From CANGYM01 sp044372405 (GTDB lineage Bacteria > Pseudomonadota > Alphaproteobacteria > JAJTHO01 > CANGYM01): a stretch of 64,000 nucleotides of DNA. Position numbers and translations under genes: made by a program. Positions 41,580 through 50,168 of the stretch are shown here, piece by piece. The DNA lies in assembly GCA_044372405.1 (NCBI GenBank), contig JBILRW010000001.1, forward strand, positions 60,466 to 124,465, given 5' to 3'. Each line of letters starts with the position of its first letter. The stretch's first letter is position 1. The notes beneath the pieces were generated by a model, which did no database searches, was not told the origin of the DNA, and saw nothing but the letters and a program-made list of their open reading frames with translations.

Positions 41580-43624
41580 CAGGCCACCGCTTTTTCATCT
41601 TTGGGCGGGTGCACAAAAACACGGCTGCACTCCGCCATGGTTTTTGAGGCCCGGGAAAGGGGGTCCGTCTGGTAAAAGTTCGCGATAGGGTAAACCAGGG
41701 GTGTTTTATCCAGCGTTTTGGGGCTTTGGGGAAAGCGCGTCCACGTTGGCGCAGGGCATTGATCCAGGACAGACAAAAAGGGATACGCCGCAAACAATGC
41801 CGATCGAACATCAGGCAAAGTCCGATAGGTCAATGACACCCCCGGAACATGATCCGCCAGGGCGCGGAAAATTTTCCAGTCTTCCTTGCCCAGATGGGGC
41901 GGCGTGACGGCGGCCAGGGCCTCTTGCACGCGACCTTCCGTGTTGACATAGAGGGCTTGTTTTTCGGTATAGGCGGCGCCGGGCAAAATGATGTCTGCAT
42001 AATGGGCGGCCTTATCACCATGATGACCTTGATAAATGACAAAGGCCTTTTCCAAAACATCCGTGGGCACGTCATCGGCCCCGTAAAGGTACAGCGTGGT
42101 CACGGCACCGGAACGTACAGCCTCAAAAATGGCTGCCTGTCCGCCCTCTGTCACAAAGCCCAAATCCAACGCGGCCAGGGTTCCCACGTCACGGTGCAAT
42201 ACATTAAACCCAAGGAAATCCGGCGTGATCATGCCCATTTGTTCGGCCAGATCCGCGGCGTAGGCGTAAATCGCCTCCGCATCTGGGCGCGCAAAAACAC
42301 CCGATCCCAAAATCAGGGCGGGGCGCTGAGCTTTTTTCAAAATCGCCCCAAAGGCACCGGTTCCCTTGGCCAGGGTCCGCAGCGCATCGGGTGTATTGCC
42401 CAAATTGTGATGGGGATAGGTCAAATCCACCGCATCCCCGATAACCCCCACAGGTAAACCATTTTGCAAATACCGTTTGCGGATGCGGGCATTGATCAGG
42501 GGGGCTTCCCACCGGGGGTTTGTGCCCACCAGCAGCAACGCATCCACCGATTCCAGATCTGCAATGGTTGTATTCATCAGATAACGGGACCGGCTATCCC
42601 GGGGGAAAATCCCCCCGGCTGCCCCGTCATAACGGGACACTTTGGCGTTGTCCAAAAGCGTTTTAAGCACAAACAGGGATTCCAGGTCCGTGAGCGGTCC
42701 ACCCAGCGCCGCCAATGCTGATGGGTTTTCAAACCGGGCCGCTGTGGCCTTCAGGGCCTGATCCCAAGAGGCTTCGCGCAAGGATCCCTGTTCACGAAGA
42801 TAAGGACGATCCAGCCGCTGATATTTCAGCCCATCACAGGCGTACCGGGTTTTATCCGCAATCCATTCTTCGTTGATGTCTTCATGCAGACGGGGCAGAA
42901 TCCGCAAAACCTCAGATCCCCGAACATCGATTCGGATGTTGCTGCCCACGGCGTCCAGGACGTCGATGGATTGGGTTTTTTCCAGCTCCCACGGGCGCGC
43001 GTGAAAGGCATAGGGCTTGCTGGTGAGGGCCCCCACGGGACAAAGGTCAATAATATTGCCCGAAAGCTCGCTGGCCACGGCGCGGCCCAGGGTGGTGATT
43101 TCCATGGATTCGCCGCGTCCCACAGCGCCCAGGGCGGGTACGCCGGCAATATCCTCAGAAAACCTCACGCAGCGGGTGCAGTGAATACATCGCGTCATGA
43201 CGGTTTTAATCAGGGGGCCCATGTCCTTTTCAGAAACAGCGCGTTTTTCTTCGTGATAACGGCTTTTGTCCATGCCGTAAGCCATGGCTTGATCCTGCAA
43301 ATCACACTCGCCGCCCTGGTCACAGATGGGGCAATCCAGGGGGTGGTTAATCAGCAGAAATTCCATCACGCCGCGGCGGGCCTTTTGCACGCGTTCGTTA
43401 TTCGTATGAATCACCATGCCCTCGGCCACAGGCATGGCGCAGGAGGCTATGGGCTTGGGCGCCTTTTCCATATCCACCAGACACATGCGACAGTTCCCCG
43501 CAATTTCCAGACGGTCATGGTAACAAAAACGGGGAACTTCAACACCGGCCAGTTCACAGGCCTGAAGGACGGTAAGGCCCGCAGGCACCTCCAGCGTTTG
43601 GCTATCAATGGTCAGTGTGGGCAT
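41579..43624 (-). CDS. nuoG: NADH-quinone oxidoreductase subunit G
   Basis: Iron-sulfur subunit of the peripheral arm of complex I. The product is 681 aa from ATG 43624 (MPTLTIDSQTLEVPAG). It has the [2Fe-2S] motif CYHDRLEIAGNCRMC, the His/Cys cluster with CPICDQGGECDLQD, the [4Fe-4S] motif RCIHCTRCVRFSEDIAG, then the molybdopterin-oxidoreductase-like domain (VGTNPRWEAPLINARIRK). The open frame runs 67 codons further upstream without family sequence. It heads its unit; nuoF and nuoE are not upstream, where instead a divergent HlyD-like gene starts. Confidence 0.96.
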   Translation of the reverse strand: MPTLTIDSQTLEVPAGLTVLQACELAGVEVPRFCYHDRLEIAGNCRMCLVDMEKAPKPIASCAMPVAEGMVIHTNNERVQKARRGVMEFLLINHPLDCPICDQGGECDLQDQAMAYGMDKSRYHEEKRAVSEKDMGPLIKTVMTRCIHCTRCVRFSEDIAGVPALGAVGRGESMEITTLGRAVASELSGNIIDLCPVGALTSKPYAFHARPWELEKTQSIDVLDAVGSNIRIDVRGSEVLRILPRLHEDINEEWIADKTRYACDGLKYQRLDRPYLREQGSLREASWDQALKATAARFENPSALAALGGPLTDLESLFVLKTLLDNAKVSRYDGAAGGIFPRDSRSRYLMNTTIADLESVDALLLVGTNPRWEAPLINARIRKRYLQNGLPVGVIGDAVDLTYPHHNLGNTPDALRTLAKGTGAFGAILKKAQRPALILGSGVFARPDAEAIYAYAADLAEQMGMITPDFLGFNVLHRDVGTLAALDLGFVTEGGQAAIFEAVRSGAVTTLYLYGADDVPTDVLEKAFVIYQGHHGDKAAHYADIILPGAAYTEKQALYVNTEGRVQEALAAVTPPHLGKEDWKIFRALADHVPGVSLTYRTLPDVRSALFAAYPFLSVLDQCPAPTWTRFPQSPKTLDKTPLVYPIANFYQTDPLSRASKTMAECSRVFVHPPKDEKAVA

Positions 43625-43823
43625 GGAAAAGACCGCAACATATTTATTCTTAACTTTGTGTAGGACAAAGGCGCCCAAAGGGCAAGAGGGTTTTGTGGGT
43701 GGGGGTGAAGGGGCCTTGCCGTAAACCGTGTCAAGGTTTTGTGTTGAAATACCATCTTGACAGAAATACCTATGATTGTATTCATAGGGGAATAAATCTC
43801 TACAGGATTGCCTGCATTCCATC

Positions 43824-45374
43824 ATGATGATAGCAAAGTCTCAGATTTTTTTGGACCACATCCCTGGGGGTGTTTATCACCTTTCCGGTGATTGCCTGGT
43901 GGGGTCCTTTGATCGGGCATTAGCGGTGGGCAGTCAGGTTTGTGTTGATATTGTTTTTCGTCGCAAAAAACTAAAACTTCAGGGCAGTGTGGATTCGTTG
44001 CGCCGCCATCACCAAAAATACATCGGTACTATTGTGTGGCAAGATCGGCTCCAGCAAGAAGCGCTCAACCACGTTTTGCACGGGCACCCGTACCAGGCCC
44101 ATAACTATAATCCCGCTCAAGATAATCCTGTGAATCACGCAGGGAATCGGGAAAACCCGTCACCTTCACCCGCAGAAACCCTGTCCGACGCTTTTTTAAA
44201 ACGCAAGCGCCGTGGGTATGCGTTGCTGGCCTGCGTGGGGGCTTTCCTTGTTTTCGGCATGGTTGTGGGATTGTGGCAAACCTTTTTTCGGATTTATGCT
44301 GACGCGCCGTTTGCTGCGGTGACGGTGCCTTTGCGCGCGGTGACGGCATCCGAGTCCGGTCAACTCACGTGGACGGCTTCCGTGGGGGCCTCCGATCGCA
44401 TAAAAAAGGGACAGGTTTTGGGGAGGATTGTTTCCCCGAAAATTCAAGAGGATGCCGATCGCCTGCAAAGCGATTTATCGTTTTTGCAAACCCAAATCGA
44501 TTTGCTCAGGGAAAAAAAGCGCGATGCGACGTTGATTTCGTCCTATCGCCAGCAATCCGCCCAGGATTTTATTCGTCAAAAAGAAGAACGTCTTCGGGGA
44601 TCCAAGGCTGACTACGATCAAGCCCTTAGCCACAAAAAGCGTATGGAGCCCCTGTATCATAAAGGATACATCAGTCGGGTCAAATGGGATGTCATCACCG
44701 CCGCTGTCAGTAAAGCCAAGGCCCTGGTGGATGAGGACGAGGCTGTCCTGAGTCAGGCAAAGACAGAAGGCCAGATGACCCAGCAGTTTTCTGTATCCTC
44801 CGGCAATTCTCTGCAAGGAACACCGCAGGATTTGGACCGGGAGATTTCCGAAAAGCTGGCCCAGTATGAAAATTTGATGAGAGAGCGTCGCTTTTTGGAT
44901 GGACGGGCCCAGAGCCTAACCCTGATCAGCCCCTGTGATTGTCGTGTGATTTCTGCCCAAAACAACAAAACATGGGTGAATCAGGGATCGACTGTGATGC
45001 GTTTGCAGGAAAGTGACCGTGACACCATTGTGGTAGAGGCCCGCTTGCCAGCCTATGTTGCAGACCGTGTTCAGGTGGGGGATGTCGCGCGCGTTTCCAT
45101 GGGGGATCAAGGACGTTACCTGTCCGCCCACGTGGTGGATGTTCGCCCTGTGGTTGCCGGAGATCGTTACGGCCTTTCCCCCCAAGTGATGCAGGATCCA
45201 GCCCTGACCTCGGTGTATTTGAAGCCCCTTCATCAGGGTTTTTCAGGCCAAGAGGCCGGCATGCATGCCGATGTTTCCATTCATACCTACAAACGATCAG
45301 GACTTTATCGCTTGCTTCCTCCCTGGCCGTGGGGTGGTTCCGCGCAGGCCTCTTCTGATTTTCACCCGCACTAA
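43824..45374 (+). CDS. HlyD-family membrane fusion protein with N-terminal PilZ-like region
   Basis: A 516-aa inner-membrane protein. Residues about 1-85 look like a divergent PilZ fold: GGVYHLSGDCLVGSF takes the place of the DxSxxG motif and is followed by VCVDIVFRRKKLKLQGSVDSL and YIGTIVWQ strands. The RxxxR motif is not obvious. A Pro/Asn-rich linker, one helix (about 133-155) and a periplasmic HlyD part with lipoyl halves (ASESGQLTWTASVGASD and LISPCDCRVI) and a long coiled coil (about 205-340) follow. The order PilZ-TM-HlyD is that of Alg44-type alginate or cellulose-related export proteins. No polysaccharide synthase gene is adjacent, so the pathway is open. Confidence 0.7.
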   Translation: MMIAKSQIFLDHIPGGVYHLSGDCLVGSFDRALAVGSQVCVDIVFRRKKLKLQGSVDSLRRHHQKYIGTIVWQDRLQQEALNHVLHGHPYQAHNYNPAQDNPVNHAGNRENPSPSPAETLSDAFLKRKRRGYALLACVGAFLVFGMVVGLWQTFFRIYADAPFAAVTVPLRAVTASESGQLTWTASVGASDRIKKGQVLGRIVSPKIQEDADRLQSDLSFLQTQIDLLREKKRDATLISSYRQQSAQDFIRQKEERLRGSKADYDQALSHKKRMEPLYHKGYISRVKWDVITAAVSKAKALVDEDEAVLSQAKTEGQMTQQFSVSSGNSLQGTPQDLDREISEKLAQYENLMRERRFLDGRAQSLTLISPCDCRVISAQNNKTWVNQGSTVMRLQESDRDTIVVEARLPAYVADRVQVGDVARVSMGDQGRYLSAHVVDVRPVVAGDRYGLSPQVMQDPALTSVYLKPLHQGFSGQEAGMHADVSIHTYKRSGLYRLLPPWPWGGSAQASSDFHPH

Positions 45375-45446
45375 AGGGATTGCCGCCCGTGGGAATTGGT
45401 CGTATAAAGTCTTTCCTGATTCATCATACACACGGGGGATAGTAAC

Positions 45447-46268
45447 GTGACAAAAGGCTTGATGCACGGCAAGCGTGGTCTGATTATGGGGGTTGCCAAT
45501 GATAAATCCATTGCTTGGGGCATTGCTTCGGCCCTTCATCAGGCGGGGGCCCATATCGCGCTGAGTTATCAGGGGGAAGCCCTGAAAAAACGCGTGCTTC
45601 CTTTGGCAGAGCGTTTAGACACCACGCTTGTCTTTTCCTGTGATGTTGGCGATGAAGACAGCATGGCAACGCTGGCGCAAAATTTGTCCCAGGTATGGCC
45701 CGAGGGTATTGATTTTTTTGTTCATGCCATTGCTTATTCGGACAAAAATGAGCTTAAGGGAAACTACTACGATGTGACCCGGGAGAATTTTCGTCAAACC
45801 ATGGATATTTCCTGCTATTCCTTTACCGCCATGATGCGACATTTGGCGCCTGCCCTTCGGGAATCCGCCACCTGTGTAACCCTCACGTATTACGGCGCTG
45901 AAAAAGTCATGCCCCATTATAATGTGATGGGCGTGGCCAAGGCCGCCTTAGAGGCCAGTGTACGTTATTTGGCCTGTGATTTCGGTCCCCGGGGGATTCG
46001 GGTGAATGCCATTTCTGCGGGGCCCATTCGGACACTGGCGGCCTCTGGCATTGGGGATTTTCGGTATATTCTGAAATGGAATGAACAAAATGCCCCCATG
46101 CGCCGCAATGTCACCATCGAAGATGTGGGGGGCAGCGCGCTGTACCTGCTCAGCCCCCTGAGTTCTGGTGTTACGGGGGTTGTTCATCACGTCGATGCGG
46201 GCTATCACACGGTGGGCATGTGCAGCGTCGAGGTGGCCCAGCGTTATTTTAAGGGCGATGACGCCTAA
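45447..46268 (+). CDS. fabI: Enoyl-[acyl-carrier-protein] reductase
   Basis: NADH-dependent reductase for the last step of the fatty-acid elongation cycle. The 273-aa product starts at GTG 45447 behind GGGGGA; ATG 45462 is an alternative. Features are the nucleotide loop RGLIMGVANDKSIAWGIA, HAIAYSDKNELKG, the catalytic YNVMGVAKAALEASVRYLA (Tyr-x6-Lys), and GPIRTLAASGIGDF. Cys replaces a usual Ser at SVEV-preceding residues, with no known effect. aroC follows after five bases. Confidence 0.95.
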   Translation: MTKGLMHGKRGLIMGVANDKSIAWGIASALHQAGAHIALSYQGEALKKRVLPLAERLDTTLVFSCDVGDEDSMATLAQNLSQVWPEGIDFFVHAIAYSDKNELKGNYYDVTRENFRQTMDISCYSFTAMMRHLAPALRESATCVTLTYYGAEKVMPHYNVMGVAKAALEASVRYLACDFGPRGIRVNAISAGPIRTLAASGIGDFRYILKWNEQNAPMRRNVTIEDVGGSALYLLSPLSSGVTGVVHHVDAGYHTVGMCSVEVAQRYFKGDDA

Positions 46269-46273
46269 TTCCT

Positions 46274-47374
46274 ATGGCAGGCAACAGTTTCGGTGATTTG
46301 TTCAGAATAACAACCTTCGGGGAGAGCCACGGCCCAGCCATTGGCTGTATTGTGGATGGGGTTCCCTCAAAAATGGCCCTAACAGAGGCCGACATACAGT
46401 ATTATTTGGATTTTCGTCGCCCAGGAACATCCCGTTTTGTGACCCAGCGCCAGGAAGAAGACAAGGTTGAAATTCTCTCCGGCGTTTTTCAGGGCTTAAC
46501 CACAGGAACCCCCATCGGCCTGTTGATTCATAATCAAGATCAAAAATCCAAGGATTATGAGGACATTAAGGACCGTTTTCGCCCGGGTCATGCCGATTAT
46601 ACGTATTTCATGAAATACGGTCATCGGGATTATCGGGGGGGGGGCAGGTCCTCCGCCCGGGAAACAGCCATGCGCGTGGCAGCGGGGGCGGTGGCCCGAA
46701 AGGCTTTAGAAGCGCTACTCCCCCACCGTTTGGAGATTCAGGGGGCGGTTGTTCAAATCGGAACCCTTCCTGCCGCCTCTCAAGACGCGTGGGACCCCCT
46801 GTTCATCAAGGCCAATCCCTTTTTTGCGGCGGATGCGGCCATTGTCCCTGTGTGGCAACAGGCTGTTGATCATGCCCGCCATGAGGGGAGTTCCCTCGGG
46901 GCCCTGGTAGAGGTGCGGGTTTCCGGCATGCCCGTGGGCCTGGGGGATCCTGTGTATGATAAGTTAGACGCCGATTTGGCCAAGGCCCTGATGAGCATCA
47001 ACGCCGTAAAAGGGGTTGAAATCGGCGATGGGTTTGGGTGTGTGTCGCGGGATGGGCGCGTGGCCTCCGATGAAATGGCGATGCAGGACGGACACGTGCG
47101 GTTTTTAACGAATCACGCTGGCGGGATTCTGGGCGGTATTTCCACAGGACAGGATTTGATTGTCCGTATGGCCGTAAAACCCACCAGCTCTATCCTGACG
47201 GAACGACACAGCATTACCGAATCCGGGGATAATGTTATGATGCGCACAAAGGGCCGTCATGACCCCTGCGTCGGCATTCGAGCGGTGCCCGTGGCGGAGG
47301 CCATGGTGGCTTGCGTTCTGCTGGATCATCTGTTAAAACACAGGGCAACATTCGTCAAAGGAGACACGTTATGA
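46274..47374 (+). CDS. aroC: Chorismate synthase
   Basis: FMN-dependent lyase that makes chorismate from EPSP, the branch point of aromatic synthesis. The product is 366 aa. Signatures are GESHGPAIGCIVDGVPS, the RPGHADYTY motif, YRGGGRSSARETAMRVAAG, and GDNVMMRTKGRHDPCVGIRA. The GGGRSSARE motif is encoded by a ten-G run (46635-46644). It lies between fabI and sppA; its stop overlaps the sppA ATG (ATGA). The unit fabI-aroC-sppA looks cotranscribed. Confidence 0.97.
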   Translation: MAGNSFGDLFRITTFGESHGPAIGCIVDGVPSKMALTEADIQYYLDFRRPGTSRFVTQRQEEDKVEILSGVFQGLTTGTPIGLLIHNQDQKSKDYEDIKDRFRPGHADYTYFMKYGHRDYRGGGRSSARETAMRVAAGAVARKALEALLPHRLEIQGAVVQIGTLPAASQDAWDPLFIKANPFFAADAAIVPVWQQAVDHARHEGSSLGALVEVRVSGMPVGLGDPVYDKLDADLAKALMSINAVKGVEIGDGFGCVSRDGRVASDEMAMQDGHVRFLTNHAGGILGGISTGQDLIVRMAVKPTSSILTERHSITESGDNVMMRTKGRHDPCVGIRAVPVAEAMVACVLLDHLLKHRATFVKGDTL

Positions 47375-49323
47375 AGACCATTTTAAAATGGCTGCTGCGG
47401 ACTGTAAAAGCCGTTTTGATCTTCTTTGGACTCAGCTTTGTGTTCCTTTTGGTGGGAATTTCCCTTTTGGTGAGCAAAATCTCTGAGGGGGGCTTTGACG
47501 GAAAATCATTCGGCGGCACTCAAGCCCATCGACAAGTCGCCGATGTGCCGGATAATAGCATTTTATTTGTTGATTTTTCCGAACCCCTGGCCGACCGCAA
47601 GGTGGATGATCGCTTGGGCCGTCTTTTGGGGGATTCGTTTATGGATGCCCACGCTCTGACCCAGCGGATCCAACATGCGGCGCTGGATAATCGGGTAAAG
47701 GGCTTGGTTGTGGACCTGCGGGATGCGGATCTTTCCTTGGCGGACCGCGATGCCTTCGTGGGGGCCGTCAAACAGTTCCGTGATCAGGGCAAAAAAACAA
47801 CGGTGTATCTCGATACCTTTGACTTCGGTGCCAGGGGTCTGGTGGACTATATGACCGTTTCGGCCTTTGACCGCATCGTCATGCACAGTGGGGGCACGGT
47901 TTCCTTTACGGGACTGGGGGCAGAGGCACCCTTCTTTAAAACCGCGCTCAAAGATCATTTGGGGATTGAGCCCCAATTTTTCCGCTTCAGCGAAAACAAA
48001 ACCGGTGCCAACAACGTCACCGAAGATGGCTTTACGCCGGAGCACCGCGCGACCCTTCAGGCCTATTTAACCTCGCTTTCCACCATTTTGACAGACCGTA
48101 TTATGGCGGCGCGGGGCTGGGACAAGGCGACGATGGACAGCCTGTTTGAAAAGGCCCTGATCCCGGCGGAAGAAGCCGAAACCCTGGGCGTTGTGGATGA
48201 AACGTCTTCTTTTGAATCTTTCCTGGAAACCTCAAAAACATGGGTTGTTCGTGGTGATCACGAGGGCGAATCCGCCCAAAACGGCACCTATGTGGATATT
48301 CACGACTATCCCTTTGATAAACCTCAGTCCTCTGAGGCCACCGTTTCGGCCAAGCCCACAAAGCCAGACGGCGTGGCCCTGACCAAAGACAAAAAAGCCC
48401 CTCAGGATATTGCGCTGATTTATGCCGAGGGTCCCATTATGGATGGTTATGATCCGGATAACGGTCCTTTTGGGGGCAATAGTTCCCGCGTTTATGCGCT
48501 GACGTTGGCCCAGCGTATTCAAGAGGCCGTGGATGATGGTGTCAAAGCCATTGTTTTGCGTGTGGACAGCCCCGGCGGGTCCTATACGGCGTCCCATGTT
48601 CTGCGTGATGCGGTTTTATTCGCCAAGGCCCAGGGCATTCCCGTGGTGATTAGTATTAAGGACATGGCGGCCTCCGGCGGTTATTTCCTGTCCATGGATG
48701 CCAATGCCATTGTGGCGCCGGAAACGTCTTTGGTGGGCTCCATTGGGGTGTTCGGGGGTAAATTTGTCACGGCGGGTTTGTCCCAAAAATTGGATGTGAA
48801 GTGGGACCGCGTTCAGATTCAACCCCATGCCTTTATGTGGAGTTCTGAGGCCCCGTTTACCGATGCCGAGCGCCCCATTGTTTCAGCCAACCTGAAATTG
48901 GCCTATGATACCTTTGGGGGCCTGGTGAAATCTGGCCGCAAACTGACTGATGAACAAGCGACCAAAGCCATCGGCGGACAGTTTTTCACCGGCCGCGACG
49001 CCCTGTCCCTGCATTTGATTGACCAGATGGGAGGATTGGAAGAGGCCATTGTCCAGGCCGCCAAGCTGGCCCGCCTGGAACGTACGGCCGTGAACCTGGT
49101 GGTTTACCCCAAAATGGAGGACCTGTTCAGCGGCTTTGTGCGTTTCTTAATGGCGGGTCTGGGGTCTCGTTCTTCGGCGGCCGTTCTGGGTTTCAGTCCC
49201 TGGATGGTGGAGCAGGGCGCTTTGTACACCACCATGCTGGACGTTTACCAACAGCCCTCCCCCCTGATTCTGGTGCCCCCCGTTCGCGTGGCCGGTCATT
49301 GGATGGGCTGGTCGACGAAGTAG
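47371..49323 (+). CDS. sppA: Signal peptide peptidase SppA (long form)
   Basis: Membrane-bound serine protease that degrades cleaved signal peptides. The 650-aa product, from ATG 47371 behind AAAGGAG, has one N-terminal helix (about residues 12-34) and two ClpP-like domains, the 67K type of E. coli. The catalytic dyad residues are K210 in FSENKTGANN and S435 in DMAASGGYF. Between the domains is a Pro/Lys-rich insert (VSAKPTKPDGVALTKDKKAP). The 163-bp MITE lies after its stop, between it and hdaA. Confidence 0.95.
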   Translation: MKTILKWLLRTVKAVLIFFGLSFVFLLVGISLLVSKISEGGFDGKSFGGTQAHRQVADVPDNSILFVDFSEPLADRKVDDRLGRLLGDSFMDAHALTQRIQHAALDNRVKGLVVDLRDADLSLADRDAFVGAVKQFRDQGKKTTVYLDTFDFGARGLVDYMTVSAFDRIVMHSGGTVSFTGLGAEAPFFKTALKDHLGIEPQFFRFSENKTGANNVTEDGFTPEHRATLQAYLTSLSTILTDRIMAARGWDKATMDSLFEKALIPAEEAETLGVVDETSSFESFLETSKTWVVRGDHEGESAQNGTYVDIHDYPFDKPQSSEATVSAKPTKPDGVALTKDKKAPQDIALIYAEGPIMDGYDPDNGPFGGNSSRVYALTLAQRIQEAVDDGVKAIVLRVDSPGGSYTASHVLRDAVLFAKAQGIPVVISIKDMAASGGYFLSMDANAIVAPETSLVGSIGVFGGKFVTAGLSQKLDVKWDRVQIQPHAFMWSSEAPFTDAERPIVSANLKLAYDTFGGLVKSGRKLTDEQATKAIGGQFFTGRDALSLHLIDQMGGLEEAIVQAAKLARLERTAVNLVVYPKMEDLFSGFVRFLMAGLGSRSSAAVLGFSPWMVEQGALYTTMLDVYQQPSPLILVPPVRVAGHWMGWSTK

Positions 49324-49337
49324 GGTTTTTGCCCTAA

Positions 49338-49500
49338 GAGCCTGTTCACAATCCCATGAATTCCCTCTCCCTTTCAGGACAAGGGTTAGGGAGAGGCTCC
49401 AACAATTCAATGGTTCCCGTTGCAGGCCCCTCTCCCCGACCCTCTCCCCAGGGGGGAGAGGGGGCACATGGGGCCAGATTATGAGATCGTGAACAGGCTC
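49338..49500. mobile_element. 163-bp MITE-like element
   Basis: Terminal inverted repeats GAGCCTGTTCACAATC (49338-49353) and its complement at 49485-49500 differ at one of 16 bases. Both are flanked by TAA (49335-49337 and 49501-49503), a likely three-base target duplication. The inside has no frame and contains CT/GA-rich inverted segments (ccctctccc..gggagagg). Ends of this kind and TNA duplications recall IS5-family elements, from memory. It sits between the convergent sppA and hdaA genes. Confidence 0.75.
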
Positions 49501-49503
49501 TAA

Positions 49504-50163
49504 CTAAAACCCCAACGTTTCCCGAACAAACGGAATGGAAATTTCCTTTTGATAGGAAAGGGACGCCTGATCCAGGCGGTCTACAACATCGTAAAGTCCC
49601 TGAAAACTGCGGTGAATGCGGGGGTGGAGGTACGCCAGGACCTCATGGCCCACATGCAGCCCCCGGGCTGAAAAATGGCTGGCCAGGGTTTTTTGCAGCA
49701 AATCATCGTCCGGTTCCAACATGGCCACGTTGGGCAAGGCCCGCAATCGGGACGTGAGATCCGGCAACGTGAACGGCAGTTGCGTGGGGGAAGAGGTATC
49801 GGTGAGCAGAAAAAAGACGTTTTTTTGAGATAAACTATTGAGAAGATGAAACAAACGGGATTCTTGAGCCACCTGATGCACATTATCCACAACAAAAGCC
49901 TTTTCGGGGCTGTGGGGTAGGCGCGCAAGAAAGTCTTCATCCACGTCACGACCTGTTATCCAAAAAGCCCCTGATTTTTGGGCCCATTGCCCCGCCAGAT
50001 GGGTTTTGCCGCACGAAGCAGGGCCATACAAATACAGCCCCCGCTGGGGCCAATGGGGCCAACGATGAATCCAGGAAACGGCCACTTCATTGGCCGCCCC
50101 CACGCAAAAGGGCTTTTCCGCCAGGGGCTGAGAAAACGCCAGCGAAAAAGGTTGGGGCTGCAT
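49504..50163 (-). CDS. hdaA: DnaA-related regulatory ATPase HdaA
   Basis: DnaA homologue without the DNA-binding domain, which stimulates ATP hydrolysis by DnaA on the sliding clamp. The product is 219 aa. The N-terminus QPQPFSLAFSQPLAE may hold a clamp-binding element (QPFSLAF). Walker A GPASCGKTHLAGQW is near residue 50, the Walker B region KAFVVDNVHQVAQ near 90, with Asp-Asn instead of Asp-Asp/Glu. LTSRLRALPNVAM holds the sensor/Arg region. It is adjacent to the AI-2E/PerM gene (5-base gap), the usual alphaproteobacterial arrangement. Confidence 0.88.
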   Translation of the reverse strand: MQPQPFSLAFSQPLAEKPFCVGAANEVAVSWIHRWPHWPQRGLYLYGPASCGKTHLAGQWAQKSGAFWITGRDVDEDFLARLPHSPEKAFVVDNVHQVAQESRLFHLLNSLSQKNVFFLLTDTSSPTQLPFTLPDLTSRLRALPNVAMLEPDDDLLQKTLASHFSARGLHVGHEVLAYLHPRIHRSFQGLYDVVDRLDQASLSYQKEISIPFVRETLGF

Positions 50164-50168
50164 GGGGC

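Noticed and set aside
42884..43663. Plus-strand open frame of 259 codons
   Set aside because: Antisense to nuoG, whose iron-sulfur motifs fix the true frame.
46635..46644. Ten-G tract in aroC as a phase-variation site
   Set aside because: It encodes the invariant GGGRSSARE motif of an essential-type enzyme, so the run is explained by codon choice.
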